DNA of 64,000 nucleotides from Doryteuthis pealeii (lineage: Eukaryota; Mollusca; Cephalopoda; Myopsida; Loliginidae): positions 118,850,912 to 118,914,911 of the forward strand of contig CM042147.1 in the NCBI GenBank assembly GCA_023376005.1, written 5' to 3'. The position numbers were made by a program, and so were the translations under genes. Shown here in pieces: positions 51,839 to 61,883 of the stretch. Positions within the stretch are counted from its first letter, which is position 1; each line of letters begins with the position of its first letter. The notes beneath the pieces are model-generated. The model worked only from the letters and a program-made list of their open reading frames with translations. It ran no database searches and was not told where the DNA came from.

Positions 51839-52455
51839 ATTATTGTCAACCAAGACAAATATGATATTCTTCGTTTCTGGGCTTTGGGCCGAGATGCTCC
51901 ACCAGCGCTCCAGCAGTGGTACACGAAATTCCCATTGAAGATGTCTCCTCCACAGCCAATACATTACTACAAGCGCCTTGTGGTTGCTATCAGACAAAAA
52001 AAAGGTTCAAAACTTGTACTAAAAGCCTTTAAAGATGTCCCAGTGGGTGCCCTGGAAATGGGTACTCCCCGATGGTAAGATTCAAATGAACCTGTTGGAT
52101 AAAGGGCTTTATCGGTTTCGATTAGCATTGCTGTGGTCAGTGTTGTAGCTAAAGCATTGATAGTAGTTGGGTATAACTTCGACTGGTCACTACTTGTCAC
52201 CTTGCTAACTGGACTGATAGGTGTCAGAGTGTGGACTGTATATAAGAACAAGAGGAACAAATACTTGGTGAAGTTGTCTCGGATGCTGTACTTTAAGAAT
52301 CTCGCTAACAATCGAAGTCTTTTAACTCTGCTTGTGGACCGTGCTGAAGACGAGAGCTATAAAGAGGCGATACTTGTGTACTTTTTCTTACTCACATCCA
52401 GGGGACCCTACAAATGCATTTAAACCAAGTGCAATTCTCAAATCTTCTGAACTTG
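51839..52455 (+). CDS. TMEM143: TMEM143 homologue, exon 5 (with apparent frameshifts)
   Basis: After TATTCCAG the frame reads IIVNQDKYDILRFWALGRD, then PIHYYKRLVVAIRQKKGSK and LVLKAFKDVPVGALE, all strongly like TMEM143. Next come two hydrophobic segments (about SISIAVVSVVAKALIVVG and WSLLVTLLTGLIGVRVW), consistent with a two-pass membrane protein, then a Lys/Arg-rich turn and LSRMLYFKNLANNRSLLTLL. Three one-base breaks (near 52060, 52105 and 52400) shift the frame, although similarity continues through each. Donor CTTG|GTAAGT ends the exon. A further C-terminal exon is expected but was not found. Confidence 0.85.
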
Positions 52456-52495
52456 GTAAGTGCTTTTTCAGTTTCTTTCTTTAAAAAAAATAATG

Positions 52496-53024
52496 GGATC
52501 AAGTATCCAATAGGCACCCCAAATCATCAACTTAATGAAAGGTTCATATTTTAACTCATCACCGTTAACTTTGAACCTTCAAATATTTGAAAATAAACGA
52601 ACAGATGATTTTTTGAACTTATATTGTATCTGAGAAAAACAAAATTTTACAAATTTTGTGATACTATTTCTGAACAGCATCCTTTTATCTAAATTATTAC
52701 ATTTCTCTTCTGATTAAGTAAAAACTATTTTAATATAAAAATTTCTTTCGTCTTTTTTTAATTTATCGTAATTGTTGAAAAATACTCATAAACTTCTGAT
52801 TAAAAAGTATTTATTTAAAAAAAGATTTTGCTGTTGAATTTTAATTTAATTACATGTACCAACCATCTACTTATTTAATTTATCGTAAGTTCAACATCTC
52901 CATAAACTTCTGATTAAAATAATTTGTTTACAAAAATTTGGAAGCGGAAGTTACCAGTGACGAGTTAAAATATGAACCTTTCATTAAGTTTGATGATTTG
53001 GAGTGCCTATTGGATACTTGGTCC
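52496..53024. mobile_element. MITE-2 family, copy B, with perfect 8-bp duplication
   Basis: Ends GGATCAAGTATCCAATAGGC / GCCTATTGGATACTTGGTCC. AAATAATG flanks both sides (52488-52495 and 53025-53032). Reverse orientation relative to copy A at 31051. It starts 41 bp after the exon 5 splice donor. Confidence 0.9.
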
Positions 53025-53178
53025 AAATAATGTTCTCATTCATTATTTTACTTCTTAAGAACCAAATAATGTTAACACCTATTTTGAAATTTTCACCTTG
53101 TCCTCATTTAATCCTCTGCACAGAGCTAATACTGGCTTTCAGTAATGCTACTTACCATTACTTAGTTGTCTAACATAC

Positions 53179-53557
53179 GGTAATCTGAACATTAGCTACA
53201 TAAATGAGAGTAACCTCCCCTTGTTTGTTTCACTTTTAGAAAGCCATATATTTTTGGTCGGCCATTTTCATTTCACCATAAATCTACACTGAAAATATGA
53301 ATTTGTTCGAATCAATAAAACTGCATGTTTTAACATGAAAAAATATCATAAAATGTGTGTCTTAATTGTGCTTGCACATTATTTGAAATGAACTTAATTG
53401 TTATTAAGAACACATTTTATGATAGTTTCATGTTAAAACATGCAGTTGTACTGATTTTATGGTGAAATGAAAATGGCCGATCAAAACATATGGCTTCCTC
53501 AAGTGAAATAAACAAGGGGAGCTTACTCTCATTTATGTAGCTAATGTTCAGAGTACC
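53179..53557. mobile_element. MITE-1 family copy
   Basis: GGTAATCTGAACATTAGCTA ... TAGCTAATGTTCAGAGTACC with the usual palindromic interior. One arm has lost a segment before the AAATGGCCGATC block. Flanks TAACATAC / CAATATGC give no clear duplication. Confidence 0.75.
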
Positions 53558-53737
53558 CAATATGCACCCCCTAATCTAAAATTACTTACTTAAAAAGCAT
53601 CATATTCACTCCATCTGCTGAAATTTTTGTGAAAATTTAACAATTAATTGATTTTTCATAGAATTTTAATATTTTTTATGTAGTGATGATATTGACTATA
53701 AATTAAATACTCATTGATAAACTTACTTAATAACTGA

Positions 53738-53812
53738 AATAACTGACATAAGCAGTGACGTAGTTTTGGTTACAGACAAATAGAGACCGAATCTCTATGA
53801 TTAATAATATTA
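53738..53812. repeat. Dispersed repeat RX, 3' end fragment
   Basis: ATAAGCAGTGACGTAGTTTT, TTACAGACAAATAGAGACCG and AATCTCTATGATTAATA correspond to the RX 3' end. Confidence 0.5.
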
Positions 53813-53869
53813 ATTTTAAATATTACAGTAACTAATCAATAGACATATTATATGTAAAAGTGTTTCATA

Positions 53870-53970
53870 TTTTGCTTGAAGCATTGTGTTTTTATATTTT
53901 TTTTGGTGGTTGGTTTTGAAGGCATCACAAATGCAAGTGTAAAGAAAAATAGGTAACGTATGGTGTATTT
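53870..53970. repeat. Hairpin P1 half copy
   Basis: GCTTGAAGCATTGTG, GGTTTTGAAGGCATCACA and AAGTGTAAAGAAAAATAGGT match the left arm of 6940-7162. Confidence 0.5.
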
Positions 53971-54039
53971 TTACCGCTGTCATTTAATTCTGGCAAACTA
54001 AATTCTTTAAGCTTCTCTTTTTGAATTTTCACATGTTCA

Positions 54040-54745
54040 TAATGGAAAGGTTAGGCATATTTCATCTTTGTTACGTAGTGGTAAAAGATCAGAATTCAGC
54101 GGTTTTCCCTATTTCATTTTGTAATGTAGTGTAAAAGATTTGATATTAATGTTAGCATATCATTTTGTTAGGTGTTGTAAAAGATTAGAATTCAACGGTT
54201 TTCCTATTCATTTTGTAATGTAGTGTAAAAGATTTAGATTTAAATCGTTAGAATATTCATTTTGTTAACGTAGTGTAAAAGATTAGAATTCAACGGTTTT
54301 CCTTATTTCATTTTTGTTAATGTAGTGGTAAAAGATTTAGATTTAAATGGTTAGCTATATTCATTTTGTTAGCGTAGTGTAAAAGATTAGAATTCACGGT
54401 TTTCGCTATCATTTTGTAATGCTAGTGTAAAAGATTTAGATTTTTGGTTAAGCATATTCATTTTGTAATGTAGTGTAAAAGATTAGAATTGCAACGGTTT
54501 TCGCTATTCATTTGTGTAAATGTAGTGTAAAGATTTAGATTTAATGGTTAGAATATTTCATTTTGTAATTGTAGTGTAAAAAGATTAGAATTCACGTTTT
54601 CTATTCTTTTGTAATGTAGTGTAAAAGATTTTGATGTTAATGGTTGCATATTCATTTTGTAATGTAATGTGTACCAATAGATTTAGATTTAATGGTTAGC
54701 CTATTCATTTTGTTTAGCGTAGTGTTAAAAGATTTAGATTTTAAC
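54040..54745. repeat. Noisy minisatellite, ~47-bp units alternating in two forms
   Basis: The core TTCATTTTGTAATGTAGTGT then AAAAGATT is followed alternately by AGAATTCAACGGTTTTCGCT or TAGATTTAATGGTTAGCAT, so the higher-order unit is a ~94-bp dimer. About 14-15 units. Units carry many one-base indels. The array ends ~340 bp before the N at 55085. Confidence 0.85.
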
Positions 54746-55084
54746 AGTATTTATTAATGATCTTTGAGTGACAAGTGAGGATATTCTGTTACCGCAGTAA
54801 AGTTGATGTATAGACAAACTGGTGTAATTTTTGGATCCAGATCCCTCAAGGTTTAGTCAAAAACATTTTGTCAGATCCTTAACTTCAACAAAATTGTGTT
54901 GCTCAGTGTAATGTTTTATTATTTTTCAATTATATGTAATTTTAAAAACATTCCATAAAAATAAGCGACAAATTTGTAGATGCTGTTATTTTTATGGTTT
55001 TTGAAATAAATCGAGGGAATCCATTTTTTGGCTCAAAAGTTGATGGATATAGAAAAATGGGGTGATTTTTGATTAACATGATCC

Positions 55085-55085
55085 N
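55085..55085. other. Ambiguous base at the start of the duplicated block
   Basis: A single N separates the minisatellite region from sequence that repeats 8485 onward without delay. This is consistent with a one-base gap or join placed by an assembler. Confidence 0.9.
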
Positions 55086-55149
55086 GTCGTTTTACTATAC
55101 CACCAATTTCAAGTGAAAACGTAGAAAAATTCTACCTGTAAAATCCTTT

Positions 55150-55440
55150 GGCTACATGATATTTTCCAGTGCCCCACTTGTACGGGTCAGGCACAAGGCC
55201 CTATTTATGGGGACCACCCACAAACCGAAGCTCATGGAGTGGCAGGTGAAAAATTGCGTCGATCCCGTCGGCATTCCCCCTCAAGGGGGGCGCCTCAGGC
55301 ACTGGGCAATAAACCCAACCCTGCCCCTTTAAATCAAGGGGGCAGGTGTTGCCTGGGGGGATAGCCCCCTGGATCGACGCTATTAACTCGTAAAGATCCA
55401 GGGCCGAAGCCACTGGACCCCCGGCGTGGGCCGGAGCTAC
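55150..55440 (-). repeat. GC-rich interspersed repeat, copy 4
   Basis: Same element and junction as at 8545-8830. Here the copia RT frame reads through KARYVA into this repeat for another ~75 residues, showing the fusion is a truncation and not a natural protein end. Confidence 0.65.
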
Positions 55441-55629
55441 ATATCTAGCCTTAAATTGTTCTTCATTGTTTTGTCCTAATTTTACAGCATATACCCATTT
55501 GCCTCCAATATTTTTTTTGTTTTGAGGTACAGGGATAAGTTTATAAGTTCCATTTTCTTTAAGAGCATTTACTTCATTATTCATTGCTTTTTCCCATTTT
55601 AATTTTTCATTAGATATGATGGCTTCTTC
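55441..55629 (-). pseudogene. Ty1/copia RT N-terminal fragment, copy 2
   Basis: MNNEVNALKENGTYKLIPVP then KWVYAVKLGQNNEEQFKAR: an uninterrupted version of the fragment at 8831-9020. The catalytic half of the RT is missing, so the element is defective. Confidence 0.8.
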
Positions 55630-55633
55630 ATAG

Positions 55634-56502
55634 TGATATATCTTAAGATATCTGTAAAGCGTATGGTTTGCAAAGAAGAATAATGGACGAGAAGGTTTGG
55701 ATTAAAATCGTTTATTAAAATAAACAAGGGTTGAAAACGTTGTTGTTGTCGTCAGAAGTATTAGTAGTAAACTCTGGAATGGCCGAGTGGAGTAAATCAG
55801 GAATGGTCGGGGGTCGCGAGGTGCAGTGGGTGTCGTATGATGATACGTCATGAGGCTTTCTGTGGCCTGGTGTGAGGCGTGTGGTAGTATCGTGTTGATA
55901 GTACGATGTAGGTAGATAGAAGCTGTAAGTTGATATGGTCACTTGGTGTGGGAAATAAGTCAGGAAGGACCCAGTGAGTTGTGGTGGATAGTGCCGTGGT
56001 GGTCAGGAGGTAAGGATATCGTGCCGGCTGTGGTGAAGAGTTGAAGTAAGGTTGAGTGTCAGGGTAGGTGCGGGCGTGCGTGGTAGTGGGTAGATGTAGC
56101 GGCTCTTTGATCTGCTTACCTGCCTGCCGGTCGATCGGCGATACGAATGGCCTGAAAGCCCTCAGTTAACTCTCTTTGTCCTCAAAATGCCGAACCTATA
56201 TAGTAGAGAGATGTGCTCCAGAAATGCTTTTGGTGCGTTTAGCGGGAAGGCACCCCATTGGCCGAAAATCCGGATTCCGTTCATGATATTATTTTTTGTT
56301 GTTTTGGAATTCCTTTCAAGCGTAACTCAATCCGAGCCCATGCGCAGAACTGCGTCAATTTGGTCACTTTGTTTTAGGGTACCGTTGGGTTAACTTCCGC
56401 TGGTAGGCGTCCGTGACTCGTGTTTGTTTTGCTTTGTTAGTGAGTGGATATATTGTGTGTAAGGATTGTGAATCATAAGAGATATCTATCTCTGTTATAA
56501 CA
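55634..56502 (-). mobile_element. Solo LTR (family L1) nested in copia, copy 2
   Basis: TGATATATCTTAAG ... CTGTTATAACA between ATAG repeats at 55630-55633 and 56503-56506. 869 bp against 854 bp in copy 1, the difference made of small indels. Confidence 0.85.
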
Positions 56503-57063
56503 ATAGCTTTGTGGAATGTTGCTTACTCTATAACAATAATCAATAGAACAGTTTGTTGTGTCTGAGTTGTCTGAATCATCTAATATATAATCATCCAAAT
56601 ATTTGGGTTTATTCATTATATTAGATTCACTGTTTTTATTTTCCAGTTCTTCATCATTATTATTTTGTGATTCAGGGTTTTTATTCATGGGGTAGTCAAA
56701 ATAACTGTTTTCTTCTTCATTAGATTGTTGAGTTTCATGAAAAGATACACATCTTATTCTTTTAATTTCTTTTCTGTCTGGAAAGTAAATAAGATAAGCT
56801 GGACTTGTTGGATCATATGCAACAAAAATTCCTTGTTGACTCCTTGGGTCCAATTTTGTTTTATTTTGGATATAGGCAAAGCATGTACTACCAAATGTAT
56901 GCATATTGCTTATATCAGGTTTTTGAGATGTGAACATTTCATAGGAAGTTTTTCCAGTTTTTCTATTGGAGCATTTATTTCTTATATAAGCTGATGTTCT
57001 AATTGCATAATTCCACAAGTTTTTTTTTTGTAATTTAGATTCAATCAATGAACATCTTGCCAT
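56473..57063 (-). pseudogene. Ty1/copia integrase C-terminal part, copy 2
   Basis: 196 residues open from MARCSLIESKLQKKNLWNYA through GKTSYEMFTSQKPD, TFGSTCFAYIQNKTKLDPRS and FVAYDPTSPAYLIYFPD, ending in the nested LTR. The catalytic Glu lies just upstream (about 57100), after a frame break in a T-rich stretch. Confidence 0.8.
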
Positions 57064-57149
57064 TTCAAAGAGTGTTCTCCAAGATCTTTCAGCAGTACCA
57101 TTTTGGTGTGGTGAATAAGGAGCTGAAAATTATTGTTTTATTTTATTTT

Positions 57150-57580
57150 TTACGAGAATATTTTAAAATTTTGTACAATAAATTCAAGAGCATTGTCTGT
57201 TCTTAATCTTTTAATAGCTCCATAGGGTGACATATCAGCTAAAATAATTTCTGTGGCATCTGCTGCTTCTGGTTTATTTTTAAGAAAATACACCACTATT
57301 AATCCCGAGTAGTCATCAACGAAAGTTATTGCATATTTTGAGTCATTTATTGAAATTGGTTCAATAGGACCTGCCAAATCACAATGAATCAAATCAAGTA
57401 TTTTATTTGCCTTTTCATCGGCTTTTGTATTTCTGTATTGACACATTTTCCCTTGAGTACAAGTTTTGCAATCAAATTTATTTTTATGACTTATTTTCAT
57501 GCCTTTTACTGTTTGCTTTACTTTTAAAACATCTTCTTTGTTACAATGTCCAAGAATACTATGCCATTCTTTTAAAGTAT
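57150..57580 (-). pseudogene. Ty1/copia GAG-pre-integrase and integrase core, copy 2
   Basis: Same content as 10515-10940: WHSILGHC, CKTCTQGKM, HCDLAGPIEP, VDDYSG and TDNALEF. Residue-identical over the 116-residue core in both copies. Confidence 0.8.
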
Positions 57581-57599
57581 GAGTTCGTATAGTTTTTAT

Positions 57600-58257
57600 G
57601 TTATTTAGGAAATATAACTTTCCTTGTTCTTTAATATTACATACACATCCATTAGGTGTCTTGAGTTTGGCGCCATTTTTGTAAAAATGGAGGGAAGCGC
57701 CATTTTGGGTCGCTGACTGTACCGAAAAAATATTTTGTTTATAGGATGGAATATATAATGCAATTTTTTAATGTTGTTTCATGAGTATTGCCTTTATTAT
57801 CTTTTATTAAAAATTTTGCATCGCCTTTTGCATGTACCAAATCTGTGGTTCGGTTACCGTCGGCAAGTTCAATGGTATGTTGCGAGGCATTAAAATCTTC
57901 ATTAAAACCAAAAAAATGTGTTTTATCTGTAATTATGTGAGCGGTAGCTCCACAATCTACTAGCAAATTAAATGTATCATCTTCAAAATATTTTTTTAAG
58001 TACTTACAGTGAAAAGAAATGATTTTTTTTCTATCTGTGTCTTTCAGTGAGTTGACTGAATTTTCTTTCTTATATTTTGTGTCGTGTGTATTTCTTTTGC
58101 AATATTCACACCATCTTTTAAAAATTTTGGCGCGTTTTTTGCATTCAAAATTTTGGTGCCCCAGCTTCTGGCAATTGAAACATCGTATGTTTTTCATATC
58201 TTTTTGTTGAATATTAACTTTCATCGAGTAATCTTCTCGTGGTCCATTTTTCTGCAT
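57600..58257 (-). pseudogene. Ty1/copia zinc knuckle and protease, copy 2
   Basis: A single frame links CFNCQKLGHQNFEC with NLLVDCGATAHI, showing that gag knuckle and protease are contiguous in one polyprotein; copy 1 has these in two frames. It shifts again near 57760, before YIPSYKQN. Confidence 0.8.
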
Positions 58258-58770
58258 TTTTCAGTCTCTTCGTAGCTTCTGAGAGCTGATTTGAACTCAT
58301 TAAATTTTAATTCGTTCTTTCTCTGTGTTATCATGGTCGAAAAGGGATTAAAGTCGCTGGTAATCTTTCAAAATCATTGCAATCAATAAGCTGTCAGATA
58401 TACTTTCACCGGCTGAATTTAATGACGACGCGGCATTCTCCTCTTTTAGCATACAATCAGTGACATTTTCGTGTGCTGACATTTTTAATGATGTCAATTC
58501 TGAATAAATTGCCATTATTTCTGGCATCCCTAATAATTAGAGTAAGACTTCTATCATCCAGCATCTGTGTCATCAGAGCAAAAACTTCAGCATTTTTGTC
58601 TGGGTCGATTTCGTCTGTCTCGGATTCCAAAACCTGTGCCAGCTTCTATAGTCGTAAGTAGGAGATAAATTTAATTTCCCATAATTGAAATTGTTCAGGA
58701 TTTCCATCGAAGTAAATTCTATTTTTATAACTGGGCGCATAACCTGTTGAGGTTGAGTATTCGTATTGCA
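58258..58770 (-). pseudogene. Ty1/copia gag N-terminal part, copy 2
   Basis: Begins MQYEYSTSTGYAPSY at about 58770 and is broken by several one-base indels (near 58360, 58525, 58630 and 58665) that are absent in copy 1. Confidence 0.75.
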
Positions 58771-59224
58771 TAGTGGAAACAATGTATGAGAAAAAAAGAA
58801 TTTACAATAGGTAAAAGAGAAAGTGATGAGATAGGCGCACGAAGTTGATTCAACAAAGATGTATTACGAACTGAACATAACGGTTACAAAAAGCGGGAAA
58901 AGGGCGAAAGTATGTGGAACTTTGAGCTCCTGCTGATGTTACATTAAACATATTTATGAAGAGGAATATGAGAACACCTTCCTTTTCAGCGCGACTCCCA
59001 GATAAGATGTGGTTAAAAGCAAGCCCTAGGAACACGCACCAAGAATAACCACAGCTACCTTTTAAACCTCTTGCCACACCGCACATGACATAGTAACGGT
59101 TTTTCGACAAACCAGATTTCCGCTTGAACGACTACAAAAACAACATTAAAAACGAACTATTTGCTGGTAACCACTCCCAAATGAAAATCTAGTTCATCAG
59201 TCGCTGCGCTTGAAAGGAAACATA
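58771..59224 (-). mobile_element. Ty1/copia leader and partial 5' LTR, copy 2
   Basis: Equivalent to 12138-12588, again cut by the Ty3 LTR at the same base, so both copies share this junction. Confidence 0.55.
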
Positions 59225-59685
59225 TGTCTATTCTGTATGAATAGTAATTGCAAGGTGGTCAAAGTGTCTGAGTTCACACACAACAGCCGCTATAGCCACT
59301 TCCTCGCAGAGTCTGTTTAGCACTTGTCAACTACCACTGCTGCTGCTATGCCTTCTTTCCTTCCTCTTTCTTTCTTTCTTTCCTTCCTTCTTCAAACAGA
59401 ACGCCGTGTCACAAAAGCACGCAAAAATCGCTAACCCCTCTCTGCCCAAAATGGGCCACTTTTATAGTGAAAACAGGAGTTGCAATGCACCATGGGCCAT
59501 TACCCATAGTGCCTTTCAATACCAATAAAAGTCTTCTCTGCCCCCCTTCCAACTTTTCGACATTTCTCACTCCGACCGGACACCACGACACACCGCCCCG
59601 ACCACATTCCTTTCTTCGCTACATCTCTCTTTGCAAGCCATGCACCGGAACCGTTTCGAGTCAGGTAAGTTTGCCTCATCATTAC
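59225..59685 (-). mobile_element. Ty3-like element, 3' LTR (copy 2)
   Basis: 461 bp, TG...CA, next to the polypurine tract AGGGGGGAA (complement at 59686-59694). Nearly identical to 12589-13050. Confidence 0.9.
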
Positions 59686-59955
59686 ATTCCCCCCTGATCT
59701 CAGGATCACAAAAAGTACAACCGTGAGCAGGACGTTTTCGACGTGTACTCCTCCGGAGAAGGACAGGGCCTGGTTGATCGTCCTCCCGATCGCAACGGGC
59801 TCCAACAGTGAGTTGGTTTGGCAAATCCGGGTCGTCTGAGCGCATTTCGACGTCGGGTGGCTGTTGTGCATATCCCGAGCGAGTGACACTGTTTTGCCTT
59901 CCTTGTTGATCACAATGCTCCCAGTGCCAATCTCTTGTCTCTCGTTGGCATGGGA

Positions 59956-61413
59956 CTAACGTCCCAGTCTCGGCTCGTCTGCAGAGGATTCATCCGAGGA
60001 ATCACTGGCAGCACACGATTCTGATGAGGGGGATCCCACCTGGATAAGCCTCATACTTTCTTCAGAGGAACTCTCATCTTCCAAAGAGCAAGGTTTCGAA
60101 CAGAGACGCAAATGTCTGACATGGCGTGGAGTTCCATCAACCATCACGGATTGCCGACTGTTGACTCCGGTCACACGACCTATTTTTGATCGTGTAGTGC
60201 ACCTGCCGTTCGGAACCTTGACCCAAACATAGTCCCCTACTTGGTACATTCCGTGTTCCTGTTGCAATTCGGGCGGGAGAGCGGCATCAATCCCCCTGAC
60301 CCTGACATGGTACTGGTGTATACGATTGGCCGGCGCTGAAGACGACGAAACATCGTCTTTGGGTGTCACGTTATACCAGTATACAGCTTCTTGGATGGTA
60401 CACTGCTTCCTGGCCGCGATTGTCTTGATCGTCCTATGACACCGTTCAACAATCCCGTTTCCGGACGGCACGTACGCGCATCGGAAACGCAATCGCACTC
60501 CCCATTCCCCAAGAAAGGTTCGAAATCTCTTGCTGGTAAAGGCAGTGTCATTATCGGTAAGTATTTCGACTGGTGGACCCCGCTCGCAAAAGATTGCCTC
60601 CAAGTGACGAGCCAGTGTATCAGAATCCTGGCACCGAATTGAACGCCAAATAGCAAATCGAGAGGGTCCGCAGTCGATGAGGCTCAGGTAGTGTCTACCC
60701 CCATAGTGGGTAATATCCATTCCCAGCCGGCTCCAATTAGTATCCACGTCTAATTTTCCCTTCTTCCAATGTACCGGTGCTGGGTCGATGGTTTGACAGT
60801 CCACACAGGATCGCACTACAGATCTTACGTCTGCCTTTGTTGTTGACGGGCCAACTCGCCGCACAAAATAGGTTGTCCGTCTTACTCCGGGGTGCCCGCT
60901 CTGCCGGTGAATACTCAATATCTGATGTTTACCCAGAGCAGTGGCACAGACATCCGGCGCCAATTCCTCCCCCTTTTTCCTAGCCTTGAACCAGTGTTGC
61001 GGTACTCTCGTCAGTTCGTCGGCTCTGTTATGCCCCGACCTTACCAGCGTCACGCCTACGGTCAGTTCGTACTCTTTGATCAATTGTGAGAGGGTGTATA
61101 ACCTCCTCTTGACCAACATCTCCACAGCCGCTTTGGTGCGTACCTTTGACTTTCCACTCAAACTGTTATTGAGCCAATGGTACGTGCACAGGGAATCCGT
61201 TTTGATGTGAAGTACTTTTGCCTGCCATTGAAGCACAAGGTTGACATCCTTCACCACCGCATCGAGTTCGGCCAAATTAATGTGATGGGAGTCATTGTCA
61301 GGGCGCAACCAGCACGCATCTTCAATCACGGCTCCATTGTCGTCTAATAACACTCCCGTAGCAAGTGAGCTGGCGTCAACCCAGAAATTCATCTCCAGGC
61401 GGCGGTACACCAC
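59956..61413 (-). CDS. Ty3-like RNase H-integrase, open 485-codon frame
   Basis: The longest open frame in the window. RNase H: FWVDASS with D13, AELDAV with E49, IKTDS with D73 and HNRADE near residue 132. Integrase: zinc domain H169, H174, C203, C206; core D233 (MDITHYGG), D287 (TDNDTAF) and E323 (GIVERCH). The last two are separated by 35 residues, the standard D-D-35-E spacing. It is a fragment of a longer pol: the RT lies upstream in other frames and the initiating Met is only the first in frame. Copy 1 (13321-14760) has several indels. Confidence 0.9.
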   Translation of the reverse strand: MVYRRLEMNFWVDASSLATGVLLDDNGAVIEDACWLRPDNDSHHINLAELDAVVKDVNLVLQWQAKVLHIKTDSLCTYHWLNNSLSGKSKVRTKAAVEMLVKRRLYTLSQLIKEYELTVGVTLVRSGHNRADELTRVPQHWFKARKKGEELAPDVCATALGKHQILSIHRQSGHPGVRRTTYFVRRVGPSTTKADVRSVVRSCVDCQTIDPAPVHWKKGKLDVDTNWSRLGMDITHYGGRHYLSLIDCGPSRFAIWRSIRCQDSDTLARHLEAIFCERGPPVEILTDNDTAFTSKRFRTFLGEWGVRLRFRCAYVPSGNGIVERCHRTIKTIAARKQCTIQEAVYWYNVTPKDDVSSSSAPANRIHQYHVRVRGIDAALPPELQQEHGMYQVGDYVWVKVPNGRCTTRSKIGRVTGVNSRQSVMVDGTPRHVRHLRLCSKPCSLEDESSSEESMRLIQVGSPSSESCAASDSSDESSADEPRLGR

Positions 61414-61471
61414 ACTCCCTTAACCGGATCACCCCGCTTAACCCGGGTGACTGTATCTTGTAGCATCTTCT

Positions 61472-61883
61472 TCAGCAGAGGATCAGCAAGCTCAGTGTCC
61501 CAACCAGCCGATACTGCACTCGCCCGACGTTTGATAATCCAGCAGCCACTCTAAGCCAGCACAAACAGGAAAATGCCCACAAGTCTCCCACACAGGGAAA
61601 ATGTGTTTCGGCGAGTAATGACCTGGGGAACATCGGGAACTTCACTCCCCCCCCTTCCAACGAAGAACACCTTTTCCCCCCAGACCTGCAGACCAAGGAC
61701 TTTGGCACCATCCTGTAGTCGCTCTGGATCCTTGCAAATCAGGCCGTACTCAGACAGGTGCGCCTCACCCGAGCTGTTGAGACTAGATCTTCATTAATGA
61801 AAATATCATCGATGTACGCCGACGTGGCGCTCTTGATAGTTGGATCTCGAGACATATCGGCTTCAACAACAGACTTCATGATG
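61472..61883 (-). pseudogene. Ty3-like RT C-terminal part, copy 2
   Basis: Contains the same KSVVEADMS and YIDDIFIN segment as copy 1 but with extra indels, so no frame longer than ~80 codons remains. Confidence 0.7.

Larger units (their letters stand above)
52456..55084. other. Sequence downstream of exon 5, final exon not found
   Basis: Contains MITE-2, MITE-1, a piece of RX and a minisatellite, listed separately. Between them (53030-53178, 53558-53735, 54745-55084) I see AT-rich DNA and no frame resembling the TMEM143 C-terminus. The gene may continue beyond the N at 55085, where the assembly is doubtful. Confidence 0.45.

Noticed and set aside
52068..52080. GATG|GTAAGA as the splice donor ending TMEM143 exon 5
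   Set aside because: Family similarity continues directly beyond it in a shifted frame through both membrane segments, so a one-base indel explains the sequence better than an intron.
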